NCBI RefSeq assembly: GCF_004564375.1
Contig: NZ_CP038267.1
Span: 310,001 to 374,000, forward strand
DNA: 64,000 bases
Source of the DNA: Nocardioides euryhalodurans
GTDB lineage: Bacteria; Actinomycetota; Actinomycetes; Propionibacteriales; Nocardioidaceae
Direction: 5' to 3'
In this document: piece by piece, positions 15,975 to 24,494 of the stretch
Numbering within the stretch: the stretch's first letter is position 1
How the letters are laid out: each line of letters begins with the position of its first letter
Position numbers and translations under genes: made by a program
The notes under the pieces: model-generated
Seen by the model: the letters and a program-made list of their open reading frames with translations, nothing else
What the model was told of the DNA's origin: nothing
Databases searched by the model: none

Positions 15975-16735
15975 CCTGGTTCGAGGTCGTCGCGATCCTG
16001 CTCGCCGGGGTCGCGGCCGGAACCATCAACACCGTGGTGGGGTCGGGAACGCTGATCACGTTCCCGACCCTCCTCGCGTTCGGTGTCCCGCCGGTGACGG
16101 CCAACGTCTCCAACACGATCGGCCTGGTGCCGGGCTCGGTCTCCGGTGCGATCGGCTACCGCAGGGAGCTGGCCGGGCAGCGGAGCCGGTTGCTGCGGCT
16201 CGCCTCGGCCTCCCTCCTGGGAGGTACGGCGGGCGCTGTCCTGCTCCTCGTGCTGCCCTCGGCGGCGTTCGACGCGATCGTGCCCGCACTGATCGGCCTG
16301 GGTCTCGTGCTCGTCGTGACCGGCCCCTGGATCTCGCGCCGGGTCGCGGCCCGTGCCGAGAGCCGCGGCGGGCTGCCCGAGCACGGCGCGTGGTGGGTCT
16401 GGCCGGCCGTCGCCCTCGCCGGGGTCTACGGCGGCTACTTCGGCGCCGCCCAGGGCGTGCTGCTCGTCGCGATCCTGGGCATCGGCGTCGCCGACTCGCT
16501 GCAGCGGCACAACGCGACCAAGAACGTGCTCGCCGGGCTGGTCAACGCCATCGCAGCCGCCGTGTTCATCGTCGTCGCCCACGTCGACTGGGCGGTCGCC
16601 GGGCTGATCGCCGCCGGGTCGATCGTGGGCGGTCAGATCGGCGCCAGCGTGGGGCGCCGGCTGCCCCCGCTCGTGCTGCGGGGTGTGATCGTGGTGGTCG
16701 GCGTGGTCGCGCTGGTCGTGCTGCTGGCGGACTGA
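15971..16735 (+). CDS. TauE/SafE family sulfite exporter-like permease
   Basis: 254 residues, about eight hydrophobic segments. The family signature is the N-terminal AGVAAGTINTVVGSGTLITFPTLLAFGVPPVTANVSNT, with the second repeat at VYGGYFGAAQGVLLVAILGIG. These proteins move small organic or sulfur anions; the substrate here is unknown. The GTG start overlaps the SPFH stop by 4 bp (GTGA), so it is translationally coupled to it. It ends 12 bp before repeat copy B. Confidence 0.88.
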   Translation: MTWFEVVAILLAGVAAGTINTVVGSGTLITFPTLLAFGVPPVTANVSNTIGLVPGSVSGAIGYRRELAGQRSRLLRLASASLLGGTAGAVLLLVLPSAAFDAIVPALIGLGLVLVVTGPWISRRVAARAESRGGLPEHGAWWVWPAVALAGVYGGYFGAAQGVLLVAILGIGVADSLQRHNATKNVLAGLVNAIAAAVFIVVAHVDWAVAGLIAAGSIVGGQIGASVGRRLPPLVLRGVIVVVGVVALVVLLAD

Positions 16736-16746
16736 GGGGGCCTGAG

Positions 16747-16827
16747 GGCTTTCCCCGGCCGGGGAAACCGGGGGTTCGTGACGGTTGTCTCCGTCACCGA
16801 CCCCGAGACTCGCGGACGAACCCGGGG
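16747..16827. repeat. Intergenic structured repeat, copy B
   Basis: Lies between the convergent TauE-like and SDR genes. It opens with the perfect palindrome TTTCCCCGGCCGGGGAAA, then CCGGGGG, a second hairpin GTGACGG/CCGTCAC, then CCCGAGACTCGC and ACGAACCC, which can pair back to GGGTTCGT near 16773. Order, spacing and the blocks GAAACCGGGGG and GAGACTCGC match copy A at 605-690, while paired bases differ in a compensating way. Confidence 0.6.
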
Positions 16828-16864
16828 CCGTCGCACCCGCACCGGCGATCGGCGCGACGAGTCG

Positions 16865-17641
16865 TCAGCTGCGCAGGTACGACGCCCCGTTGACGTCGAT
16901 GATCGTGCCGGAGGCGAACCGGGCGGCGGGCGAGGCCAGCCAGACGACCGCGGCGGCCACCTCCTCGGGCTCCGCGATCCGGCCGAAGGGCGACTGGGCC
17001 CGGACCGCGTCGCCGCTGTCGCCCTCCAGCACCTCGCGCGCCATCTCGGTCTGCACGAAGCCGGGGGCGACCGTGCCCACGGAGATGCCGTACGGGGCGA
17101 GGACGAGCGCCATCGACTGGCCGAAGGCGTTCATCCCCGCCTTCGACGCGGCGTACGCCGGGTTGTGCGGCTCGCCCCGGAAGGCGCCCCGGCTCGACAC
17201 GTTGACCACCGCTCCGCCGCCAGCCGCGCGCAGGTGCGGGATCGCGCAGAAGGTGGCGTTGGCGGCGCCGGTGAGGTTGGTGGCGAGCGTGCGCGACCAC
17301 GCCTCCTGCCACGCGTCGTACGAGGTGGTGAGCGGTGGGTGGGCCAGGAAGACGCCGGCGTTGTTGACCAGCACGTCGAGCCCCCCGAGCAGGTCGGCCG
17401 CCTCCTCGACGCAGGACCGGACCGCCGCCGGGTCTGCCAGGTCTGCCTGCACGGTGACGTGGCCGTCACCGGGCAGCGCCGCGCGGACCGAGGCCGCCCG
17501 GTCGGCGGAGACGCCGTAGTGCACCGCGACCCGGTCGCCCTGGGCGGCGAAGGCGCGGGCGACGGCGGCGCCGATGCCGCGGGAGCCCCCGGTGACGAGG
17601 ACGGCACGACGGGGCTGGTCGGTGGGGGAGTCGTTGCTCAT
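16865..17641 (-). CDS. Short-chain dehydrogenase/reductase
   Basis: 258 residues. Cofactor motif TGGSRGIG at ~18-25, NNAGVF, catalytic Ser in NVSSRGAF, and the Tyr/Lys pair in NPAYAASKAG. The preference for NADP(H) is suggested by downstream basic residues but not certain. Substrate unknown. The ATG at 17641 (MSNDSPTDQPRRAVLVTGG) is preceded on the minus strand by CAGGAT 6 nt upstream. Divergent from the epimerase gene. Confidence 0.87.
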   Translation of the reverse strand: MSNDSPTDQPRRAVLVTGGSRGIGAAVARAFAAQGDRVAVHYGVSADRAASVRAALPGDGHVTVQADLADPAAVRSCVEEAADLLGGLDVLVNNAGVFLAHPPLTTSYDAWQEAWSRTLATNLTGAANATFCAIPHLRAAGGGAVVNVSSRGAFRGEPHNPAYAASKAGMNAFGQSMALVLAPYGISVGTVAPGFVQTEMAREVLEGDSGDAVRAQSPFGRIAEPEEVAAAVVWLASPAARFASGTIIDVNGASYLRS

Positions 17642-17682
17642 GCCGCCATCCTGCCGGTTGTTGCCCGTGCAAGGCTTGCGCC

Positions 17683-18603
17683 ATGAGCAGCTCTCCAGCG
17701 GACCGGGCGCCGGTCGTCGTGGTGACCGGGGCCAACGGGTTCGTCGGGGCGCGCACATGTGCGGCGCTGGTCGAGCGCGGTGTGGTGGTGCGTGCTGTCG
17801 TACGACGTGCGGGCACGGCCCCGGCCCTCGCCGGTGTCGAGGAGCGTGTCGGCGACTTCACCGACCCGGACGTCGCCGCCGACGTGGTCGCCGGGGCCCA
17901 CGCGGTCATCACCACGGTGCACCCGATGGGCAGCGACCGGTCGACCCAGCACGCGATCGGCGTCGAGGGCACCGTGCGCCTCGCCCGGGCGGCGGCGGAC
18001 GCGGGGGTGGCGCGCTTCGTGCACGTCTCGACGGCCGCCGTCTACGACCGAACGCCGGGCACCGGCGACGTGGACGAGTCGTCGCCGCTGGTGGCCGACG
18101 AGACCAGTGCCTACGCCGTGACCAAGCGCGACGCCGACCTCGCGCTGGCCGACGTCGAGGGGATGACCCGCGTGCTGGTCCGGCCGCCGGCGATCCTCGG
18201 GGCCGGGGAGACATCCGTGTGGAACACGCTGCGCCCCGCGGCGATCCGCGAGGAGGAGCAGGCCCGCCACGCCGTTCCGGGCGGTTCGTTCAACTGGGTG
18301 CACGTCGACGACCTCGCCGACTTCCTGGCCGACCTCGCCTGCGGCCGGATCATGCTGTCGACCGACGCGGACACCGGCCCGGTCGAGGGCGAGTGCACGC
18401 CGGTCGACCTCGTGGCCGGGACCGCCACCCAGCGCGACTACTACGAGACCGTCACCGGTGCCGTCGGCGTCGAGCCGGTCTGGGACGACGCTCCCGCCTG
18501 GACCGGCCGGATCACGGGTGACCGCGCCCGGACCTGGGGCTGGGCCCCGGCCGTCGACCTCGACGTCGCGCTGGCCGAGGTCCGCGAGGGCCTGCAGGGC
18601 TGA
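17683..18603 (+). CDS. NAD-dependent epimerase/dehydratase family protein
   Basis: 306 residues. Extended SDR with Rossmann motif TGANGFVGA at the N terminus, the VHVSTAAVYDR strand, and the catalytic Tyr/Lys in SAYAVTKRDAD. The C-terminal half is a substrate domain typical of nucleoside-diphosphate-sugar epimerases or related reductases. Substrate unknown. Divergent from the SDR with 41 bp between starts; AAGGCT ends 6 nt before the ATG, a weak -10. Confidence 0.85.
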   Translation: MSSSPADRAPVVVVTGANGFVGARTCAALVERGVVVRAVVRRAGTAPALAGVEERVGDFTDPDVAADVVAGAHAVITTVHPMGSDRSTQHAIGVEGTVRLARAAADAGVARFVHVSTAAVYDRTPGTGDVDESSPLVADETSAYAVTKRDADLALADVEGMTRVLVRPPAILGAGETSVWNTLRPAAIREEEQARHAVPGGSFNWVHVDDLADFLADLACGRIMLSTDADTGPVEGECTPVDLVAGTATQRDYYETVTGAVGVEPVWDDAPAWTGRITGDRARTWGWAPAVDLDVALAEVREGLQG

Positions 18604-18633
18604 CCGCCGGGCCTTTCGGACGATGCGTGCGGC

Positions 18634-19191
18634 CTACGTCCTCGCGACGAGCTCGACCCACAGCCCATGGGCAGCGTCGAACCGGTGCCAGATCTCGACG
18701 ACCTCGAGGTCTGCGTCGGCCCCGCGGCCAGGTGTGGCCAGGGTGATCCGGGACCCGTGCCGCAGCCCGGGTGCCGTGGCACGGCAGCGAGCGATGGTCC
18801 CGCCGGCGCGACGGCGTACGGACCCGGACTGGATCTCCGCGCCGAACGTCAGCGTCACGGCCGTTGCCGAGTCGGCGACCCGCGCCGTCCCGTCGGCCCG
18901 GAGGACCGTGGTGGGCGCGGCGCCTGCGACGAGGCGGGTCTCGACCTCCGTGACCCCGCCGATGAAGTCGTCCTCGTCAGCGGTGAGCCGGATCGCCAGC
19001 GTGGACGCGCCGACCTTCGCTCCCTTCAGGGTGACGCCCTCCGGGTGACCGGTCACCTCGACCTCCGCGGTCGCGCGTCCGTCGTCGACGACGTGGACCG
19101 AGAGGGCCACGAGGCCCTGGGTCAAACGTCGGTCCGACCCGCCGCGGAGGAGGACCTCCGGGCCGGAGGGGAGCGTCGGGGTTGCGCGCAT
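18634..19191 (-). CDS. Unknown protein, last gene of the amine-catabolic cluster
   Basis: 185 residues, predicted mostly beta. No domain is recognised. It has repeated Thr/Val-rich strands (VALSVHVVDDGRATAEVEVTGH, GGVTEVETRLVAG) and a tail with EVVEIWHRFDAAHGLWVELV, which resembles phage tail or baseplate-like beta modules only loosely. It follows the alpha/beta hydrolase gene by 36 bp, but TAGAGT on the minus strand lies 7 nt before the ATG, so it may be transcribed alone. Confidence 0.6.
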   Translation of the reverse strand: MRATPTLPSGPEVLLRGGSDRRLTQGLVALSVHVVDDGRATAEVEVTGHPEGVTLKGAKVGASTLAIRLTADEDDFIGGVTEVETRLVAGAAPTTVLRADGTARVADSATAVTLTFGAEIQSGSVRRRAGGTIARCRATAPGLRHGSRITLATPGRGADADLEVVEIWHRFDAAHGLWVELVART

Positions 19192-19227
19192 GCTCGAGAC
19201 TCTAGGGCGCAGCGAGCCACCGAGGTC

Positions 19228-20178
19228 TCAGCGGTCGACGTACGCCGTCCGCCACCGCTCGAGCTCGTCGTAGGCCCGGGCGCGCACGTCGGGCCGGGAC
19301 AGGACCACGTCGTGTCGTGCGCCGGGGACGGCCACGTAGGTGACGTGCCGCCCGAGGGCGGGGGACCAGCGACGGATCTGCTCGACGTCGAGCACGATGT
19401 CGTGGGTGTGGACGTCCTCGCCCATCTCGGTGGGCCAGGTCGTGCGGTCCGAGGAGAGCACGAGCACCGGGAAGCGGAGGTCGAGCCCGCGGTGCAGCTC
19501 GGCGTGCCCCCGGCGGATCGCGCGCAACCAGCCCAGGTGCACGGCCAGCGAGTCCAGCGGCTTGAGCGCGGGGTCGAAGTCCCACTCGCCCTCGTGGTCC
19601 CGGTGGAGGCTGCGGCCGTAGAGGCCCGGAGCCTTCGTCCCGAGAACTCGGCGCGGACGGCGTCGACCGACCTGGTCGAGCACGAAGGTGCCGACCGAGC
19701 GCATCCACGCCTTGCCCTGCAGGTCGAACCACGGCGAGTTCAGGACCATGCCGGCCAGCGCGACCTGCCGTTCCTGCGCCCACAGGGAGCAGACGAGCCC
19801 CCCGGTGGAGTGGGCCGAGAGGACGACGTGATCGTGGCCGTCGCGCTCGGTGACCCGGTGCCAGGCCGAGTCCAGCTCGGGGAAGTGTTCCCGCAGGTCC
19901 GTGACGTACGCCGGCGTCTGGTGCGCCAGCAACGAGCGGCCGTACTTGCGCAGGTCGACGGCGTAGAAGTCGTAGCCGCGCTCGAGCCACCACTCGGCGT
20001 ACGCGGTCTGGAAGAAGTAGTCGGAGAACCCGTGGACGTAGAGCACCGCCCGGTTCGTCGGCTCGGCGGCACGCCGCGAGACGAGGGTGGCGACCACCTG
20101 CCCCTCCTCGTCGGGCGGGAAGTGGATCGTCTCGGAGGTCCAGGGCTCACCCAGGACGTCGGTGGTGGTGCCGCTCAT
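19228..20178 (-). CDS. Alpha/beta hydrolase (lysophospholipase-like, S33)
   Basis: 316 residues. HGFSDYF oxyanion segment at ~55, nucleophile elbow SAHSTGGL near 125, and a C-terminal GARHDVVLS with the catalytic His. Closest in style to monoacylglycerol lipase-like or serine aminopeptidase S33 members. Start MSGTTTDVLGEPW overlaps the end of the upstream amidotransferase gene by 4 bp, which puts it in the same transcript. Its role in amine catabolism is not evident. Confidence 0.85.
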   Translation of the reverse strand: MSGTTTDVLGEPWTSETIHFPPDEEGQVVATLVSRRAAEPTNRAVLYVHGFSDYFFQTAYAEWWLERGYDFYAVDLRKYGRSLLAHQTPAYVTDLREHFPELDSAWHRVTERDGHDHVVLSAHSTGGLVCSLWAQERQVALAGMVLNSPWFDLQGKAWMRSVGTFVLDQVGRRRPRRVLGTKAPGLYGRSLHRDHEGEWDFDPALKPLDSLAVHLGWLRAIRRGHAELHRGLDLRFPVLVLSSDRTTWPTEMGEDVHTHDIVLDVEQIRRWSPALGRHVTYVAVPGARHDVVLSRPDVRARAYDELERWRTAYVDR

Positions 20179-20906
20179 GGGGAGAGTCTCCCAGCACCTT
20201 CGACGGCGTACGTCGCAGCCGCGCGGACCAGGCCCGCGAGCAGCCCGACGTCCGCGGCGGTCTCCGGGTGCCACTGCACCGCCACGCAGAACCGGTCGCC
20301 GTCGGACTCCATCGCCTCCAGGGTCCCGTCGGTGGCTCGTGCCGAGGCCGTGAACCCCGGGTGCGACTGCACGGACTGGTGGTGGTGGCAGGTCACCGAG
20401 AGCGAATCGCCGACCAGGCTCCCCACCCGTGACCCGGCCACCGTGGCGACCTCCACCGTGCCGAACCGGTCACCGCCGGGGCTGTGCTGCTCGTGCCCCA
20501 CCAGGTCCGGCGTGTGCTGGTCCAGCGAACCGCCGGCGTGGACCGCCATCAGCTGCATCCCGCGGCAGACCCCCAGGACCGGCAGTGCCCGGGCCGCCGC
20601 GGCGTCCAGGAGGGCCAGCTCCCAGGCGTCCCGGTCAGGACGCCAGCCGGCGGTCCGCGCGTGCGGTCCCGCGCCGTAGCGCGCCGGGTCGACGTCGGCG
20701 CCCCCGCTGATCACCAGCCCGTCGAGCCGCCCAACGACCGTGTCCGCGGCGCCGGTCTGGTCGACCGGCGGCAGCAGCACCGGGACGCCGCCGGTGGCCT
20801 CGACCGCCTGCGCGTACTGCGTGGGCAGGACGTCGGCGCGCTGGTCCCAGACCCCCCAGGCCGCCTGCTCGCGGTAGGTGGTGAGCCCGATGATGGGGGC
20901 AGGCAT
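20175..20906 (-). CDS. Gamma-glutamyl-GABA hydrolase-like class I amidotransferase
   Basis: 243 residues, peptidase C26 family. The catalytic Cys is in LGVCRGMQLM (~115), and the His/Glu pair in VQWHPE (~215). PuuD-type enzymes cleave gamma-glutamyl amides made earlier in the pathway, releasing glutamate. Placed between an SDR and a hydrolase in an operon with a glutamine-synthetase-like ligase and an aldehyde dehydrogenase, it fits the final deglutamylation step. The ATG lies one base after the SDR stop. Confidence 0.9.
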   Translation of the reverse strand: MPAPIIGLTTYREQAAWGVWDQRADVLPTQYAQAVEATGGVPVLLPPVDQTGAADTVVGRLDGLVISGGADVDPARYGAGPHARTAGWRPDRDAWELALLDAAAARALPVLGVCRGMQLMAVHAGGSLDQHTPDLVGHEQHSPGGDRFGTVEVATVAGSRVGSLVGDSLSVTCHHHQSVQSHPGFTASARATDGTLEAMESDGDRFCVAVQWHPETAADVGLLAGLVRAAATYAVEGAGRLSP

Positions 20907-20907
20907 C

Positions 20908-21687
20908 TCAGAGCGGCGTGACGTAGGCGCCGGAGATGCCGCCGTCGACCAGGAAGCTGCTCGCCGTGATGAACGACGACTCGTCCGAGGCCAGGAACAG
21001 CACCGCGTTCGCCATCTCGCGCGGCTCGCCGAACCGGCCCATCGGGACGTGCACCAGCCGCCGCGCCGCCCGCTCGGGGTCGGCGGCGAAGAGGTCCTGC
21101 AGCAGCGGCGTGTTGACCGGCCCGGGACACAGCGCGTTGACCCGGATCCCGTCGCGCGCGAACTGCACGCCGAGCTCGCGGCTCATCGACAGCACCCCGC
21201 CCTTGGAGGCGGAGTAGGAGATCTGCGAGGTGGCCGCGCCCATCACGGCCACGAACGACGCGGTGTTGATGATCGAGCCCGAGCCCTGCGCCAGCATGTG
21301 GGGGAGCGCAGCCTTGCAGCAGAGGTAGACGCTGGTGAGGTTGACCTCCTGCACGCGCCGCCACGCCTCGAGGTCCGTGTCGAGGATCGAGTCGTCCTCG
21401 GGCGGGGAGATGCCGGCGTTGTTGAAGGCGATGTCGACCGACCCGTAGGTGTCCTTCGCGGTCGCGAAGAGTGCGTCGACCTGCTCCTTGTCGGTCACGT
21501 CGACCGAGACGTACGTCGCGATCTCCTCGCCGCCGAGCTGCCCGACCAGCACGTGGCCGCGCTCGTCGTCGATGTCGCCGATGACGACGCGGGCGCCCTC
21601 CTCGACGAAGCGTTCGACGGTGGCGAGACCGATGCCCGAGCAGCCGCCCGTCACGACGGCCACCTTGCCCTGGAGACGTCCTGCCAT
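20908..21687 (-). CDS. Short-chain dehydrogenase (SDR)
   Basis: 259 residues. Cofactor motif TGGCSGIG, NNAGIS, catalytic Ser in NTASFVA and the Tyr/Lys pair in ISYSASKGG. C terminus ITASSFLVDGGISGAY is characteristic of FabG-like SDRs. In this operon it may oxidise the alcohol of a gamma-glutamyl amino alcohol before the aldehyde dehydrogenase acts, which would make sense for ethanolamine but not for putrescine. RBS AGAGAGG upstream of the ATG. Confidence 0.88.
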   Translation of the reverse strand: MAGRLQGKVAVVTGGCSGIGLATVERFVEEGARVVIGDIDDERGHVLVGQLGGEEIATYVSVDVTDKEQVDALFATAKDTYGSVDIAFNNAGISPPEDDSILDTDLEAWRRVQEVNLTSVYLCCKAALPHMLAQGSGSIINTASFVAVMGAATSQISYSASKGGVLSMSRELGVQFARDGIRVNALCPGPVNTPLLQDLFAADPERAARRLVHVPMGRFGEPREMANAVLFLASDESSFITASSFLVDGGISGAYVTPL

Positions 21688-21736
21688 GGTGGTTCCTCTC
21701 TGGTGGTGCTGCCTGCGACCCGGGGGTGGCCGCGGT

Positions 21737-23095
21737 TCAGTGGGCGATGAAGACGTTCTTCTCCTCCGTGAACGCCTGCGGGGCGTCCGGCCCGAGCTCG
21801 CGACCCAGGCCGGACTGCTTGTAGCCGCCGAACGGGGTCCAGTAGCGCACCGCGGCGTGCGAGTTGACGCTGAGGTTGCCGGCCTCGACGGCCCGCGCGA
21901 CCCGCAGGCCCCGTCCGAGGTCGCTGGTGAAGATCGAGCCCGACAGGCCGTACTCGGTGTCGTTGGCGAGCTCGACGGCGTGCGCCTCGTCGTCGAAGGG
22001 CATCACCGCGACGACGGGCCCGAAGACCTCCTCGCGCCAGATGGGCGCGGCCGGGTCGTCGGCGAGCACCACGCTCGGCGGCACCCAGAAGCCGTCGCCG
22101 CCGGGGGTGGTCCCCGCGAAGGCCACCTCGACGTCGTCGAGGTAGCCCTGCACCCGGCGACGCTGCTCCGCCGAGATCAGCGGGCCCATCTCGCTGTCGG
22201 GGTCGGCCGGGTCGAGCACCTTGAGGCCGCTGACCGCCGGTTCGAGGAGCGAGAGGAACTCGTCGTGGGCCGAGCGCTCCACCAGGATCCGCGACCGTGC
22301 GCAGCAGTCCTGCCCGGCGTTGTCGAACACGGCGTACGGCGCGGACGCGGCCGCGGCGGCGAGGTCGGCGTCCGCGAAGACGATGTTGGAGCTCTTGCCG
22401 CCGAGCTCGAGCGTCACCCGCTTCACCTGCTCGGCGCAGCCGGCCATGATCCGCTTGCCCACCTCGGTGGAGCCGGTGAAGGTGACCTTCCGGACCAGCG
22501 GGTGCGTGACGAACCGCTCGCCCACGACCGACCCCTTGCCCGGCAGCACGGTGAAGACGCCCTCCGGGAGGCCGGCCTCGCGCCCGAGCTCCGCGATCCG
22601 GACGGCGGTGAGGGGCGTGAGCTCGGCAGGCTTGAGGACGACCGTGTTGCCGGCGGCGAGGGCCGGTGCGACGCCCCAGCCGAGGATCGGCATCGGGAAG
22701 TTCCAGGGGACGATGATCCCAACGACGCCGAGCGGCTCGTGGAAGGTCAGGTCGGTCCCGCCGGCGACGGGGATCTGGCGTCCGAAGAGCCGTTCGGGAG
22801 CACCGGCGTAGTAGTGGAGGCAGTCGCGGACGTTGCCGGCCTCCCAGCGGGCGTTGGCCAGGGTGTGGCCGGCGTTGCGGACCTCCAGCTCGGCGAGCTC
22901 CTCGACGTGGGCGTCGACCAGGTCGCCGAAGCGGCGCAGCACCGCCGCACGCTCACCGGGGGCGACCGAGCGCCAGTGTGCGAACGCCTCCTGAGCGGCC
23001 TCGATCGCGCGGTCGGTCTCCTCGACGGACGCCAGCGCCACCTCGGTCAGGGGGCGGCCGCTGGCCGGGTCGACGACCGTGAAGGTGTCGGTCAT
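21737..23095 (-). CDS. NAD(P)-dependent aldehyde dehydrogenase
   Basis: 452 residues, slightly shorter than the usual 475-495. General base Glu in TLELGGKSSNIVF, nucleophile Cys in NAGQDCCARSRI (two adjacent Cys), and cofactor motif FTGSTEVGKRI. It resembles gamma-aminobutyraldehyde/gamma-glutamyl-aminobutyraldehyde dehydrogenases. It starts 5 nt after the ligase stop, within the same operon, and probably oxidises the gamma-glutamyl aldehyde intermediate. Confidence 0.9.
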   Translation of the reverse strand: MTDTFTVVDPASGRPLTEVALASVEETDRAIEAAQEAFAHWRSVAPGERAAVLRRFGDLVDAHVEELAELEVRNAGHTLANARWEAGNVRDCLHYYAGAPERLFGRQIPVAGGTDLTFHEPLGVVGIIVPWNFPMPILGWGVAPALAAGNTVVLKPAELTPLTAVRIAELGREAGLPEGVFTVLPGKGSVVGERFVTHPLVRKVTFTGSTEVGKRIMAGCAEQVKRVTLELGGKSSNIVFADADLAAAAASAPYAVFDNAGQDCCARSRILVERSAHDEFLSLLEPAVSGLKVLDPADPDSEMGPLISAEQRRRVQGYLDDVEVAFAGTTPGGDGFWVPPSVVLADDPAAPIWREEVFGPVVAVMPFDDEAHAVELANDTEYGLSGSIFTSDLGRGLRVARAVEAGNLSVNSHAAVRYWTPFGGYKQSGLGRELGPDAPQAFTEEKNVFIAH

Positions 23096-23100
23096 GCGGG

Positions 23101-24492
23101 TTACAGCCTCTCGAAGCCTCGCCGGAGCTCCCAGTCGGTGACCGCGGCCTCGAACGCGCGGAGCTCGACGTCGGCCATGTTCGTGTAGTGGTCCACCACC
23201 GCGTCACCGAGACACGATCGTGCCACCTTGCTGTCGGCGAACGCCGCGCGGGCCTCCGCCAGCGTCCGCGGCACCCGGTCGGCACCGGAGGTGTAGGCGT
23301 TGCCCTCGGTCTCCGGCACCGGGTCCAGCTCCTGCTCGATGCCGTGCAGGCCGCCGGCGATCATCGCCGCCAGCGCGAGGTAGGGGTTGACGTCGCCGCC
23401 GGGGATGCGGTTCTCCAGCCGGGCCGACTTCCCCGAGCCGACCAGCCGGATCGAGCAGGTGCGGTTGTCGATGCCCCAGGCGACCGACGTCGGCGCGAAC
23501 GACGCGTCGGCGAAGCGCTTGTAGGAGTTGACGTTGGGTGCGTAGAGGAGCGTGAAGTCGCGGGCCGTGGCCAGCAGCCCGGCGACGAACTGGTCGTAGA
23601 GCGGGGTCCGGGTGTTGGTCTCCTCGTCCCAGAACACCAGCCCGCCGTCCGTGCCGCGCAGCGAGAGGTGGATGTGGCAGGAGTTGCCCTCGCGGGCGTC
23701 GTACTTGGCCATGAACGTGATCGACTTGCCGTGCTGGGCCGCGATCTCCTTCGCGGCGTTCTTGTAGACGACGTGGTTATCGGCGGAGACGAGCACGTCG
23801 TTGTAGAGGAACCCGATCTCGTGCTGGCCGAAGTTGCACTCGCCCTTGGCGCCCTCGACGTCCATCCCTGCGGCGTACATGTGGTTGCGGATGTCGCGCA
23901 GCAGCGGCTCGACCCGGGTGGTGCCGAGCACGGAGTAGTCGACGTTGTACTGGTTGACGCCCCGGAGCCGCTGGTAGTTGGCGTCGTGGGCGGCCTCGTA
24001 GGTGTCCTCGAAGGCGATGAACTCCAGCTCGGTCCCGGCGTGGGCGGTGAAGCCCAGTGCCGCGGCCCGGTCGATCTGCGCCTGCAGGATCGCCCGCGGG
24101 GACTCGACGACGGGTGAGTGGTCGAGCCACACGAGGTCGCACTGCACCATGGCGGTGGCCGGGAGGTGGGTCAGCAGCCGGAGCGTGCGCCAGTCGGGGA
24201 CCCACTCCATGTCGCCGTAGCCTCGCTCCCACGACGAGATGGCGTAGCCGTCGACGGTGTTCATGTCGACGTCGACGGCCAGCAGGTAGTTGCAGCCCTC
24301 CGTCCCCGCCTCGAGCGCGACGTCGAGGAAGTACTGCGCGTGCAGCCGCTTTCCCTGCAGCCGCCCCTGCATGTCGGTGAACGCCATGACGACCGTGTCC
24401 ACGTCGCCCTCCGCGACGAGGTGGCGCAGCCGGTCGAGCGTCAGCATCCGGTCGTTGACCGGCTGGTCGGTTCCTTCGGTGAGGTGTCCCAC
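23101..24492 (-). CDS. Glutamine synthetase-like gamma-glutamyl-amine ligase
   Basis: 463 residues, complete GS fold: N-terminal beta-grasp, catalytic domain with GTELEFIAFEDTYEAAH (metal Glu), GECNFGQHEI, NSCHIHLSL and the SARLENRIPGGDVNPYLA block. It lacks the adenylylation Tyr context of housekeeping GlnA. Relatives are PuuA (gamma-glutamylputrescine synthetase) and GlnA4 of Streptomyces (gamma-glutamylethanolamide synthetase). The context with a permease, aldehyde dehydrogenase and C26 hydrolase supports amine assimilation rather than ammonia assimilation. GTG start two bases after the permease stop. Confidence 0.9.
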   Translation of the reverse strand: MGHLTEGTDQPVNDRMLTLDRLRHLVAEGDVDTVVMAFTDMQGRLQGKRLHAQYFLDVALEAGTEGCNYLLAVDVDMNTVDGYAISSWERGYGDMEWVPDWRTLRLLTHLPATAMVQCDLVWLDHSPVVESPRAILQAQIDRAAALGFTAHAGTELEFIAFEDTYEAAHDANYQRLRGVNQYNVDYSVLGTTRVEPLLRDIRNHMYAAGMDVEGAKGECNFGQHEIGFLYNDVLVSADNHVVYKNAAKEIAAQHGKSITFMAKYDAREGNSCHIHLSLRGTDGGLVFWDEETNTRTPLYDQFVAGLLATARDFTLLYAPNVNSYKRFADASFAPTSVAWGIDNRTCSIRLVGSGKSARLENRIPGGDVNPYLALAAMIAGGLHGIEQELDPVPETEGNAYTSGADRVPRTLAEARAAFADSKVARSCLGDAVVDHYTNMADVELRAFEAAVTDWELRRGFERL

Positions 24493-24494
24493 GG

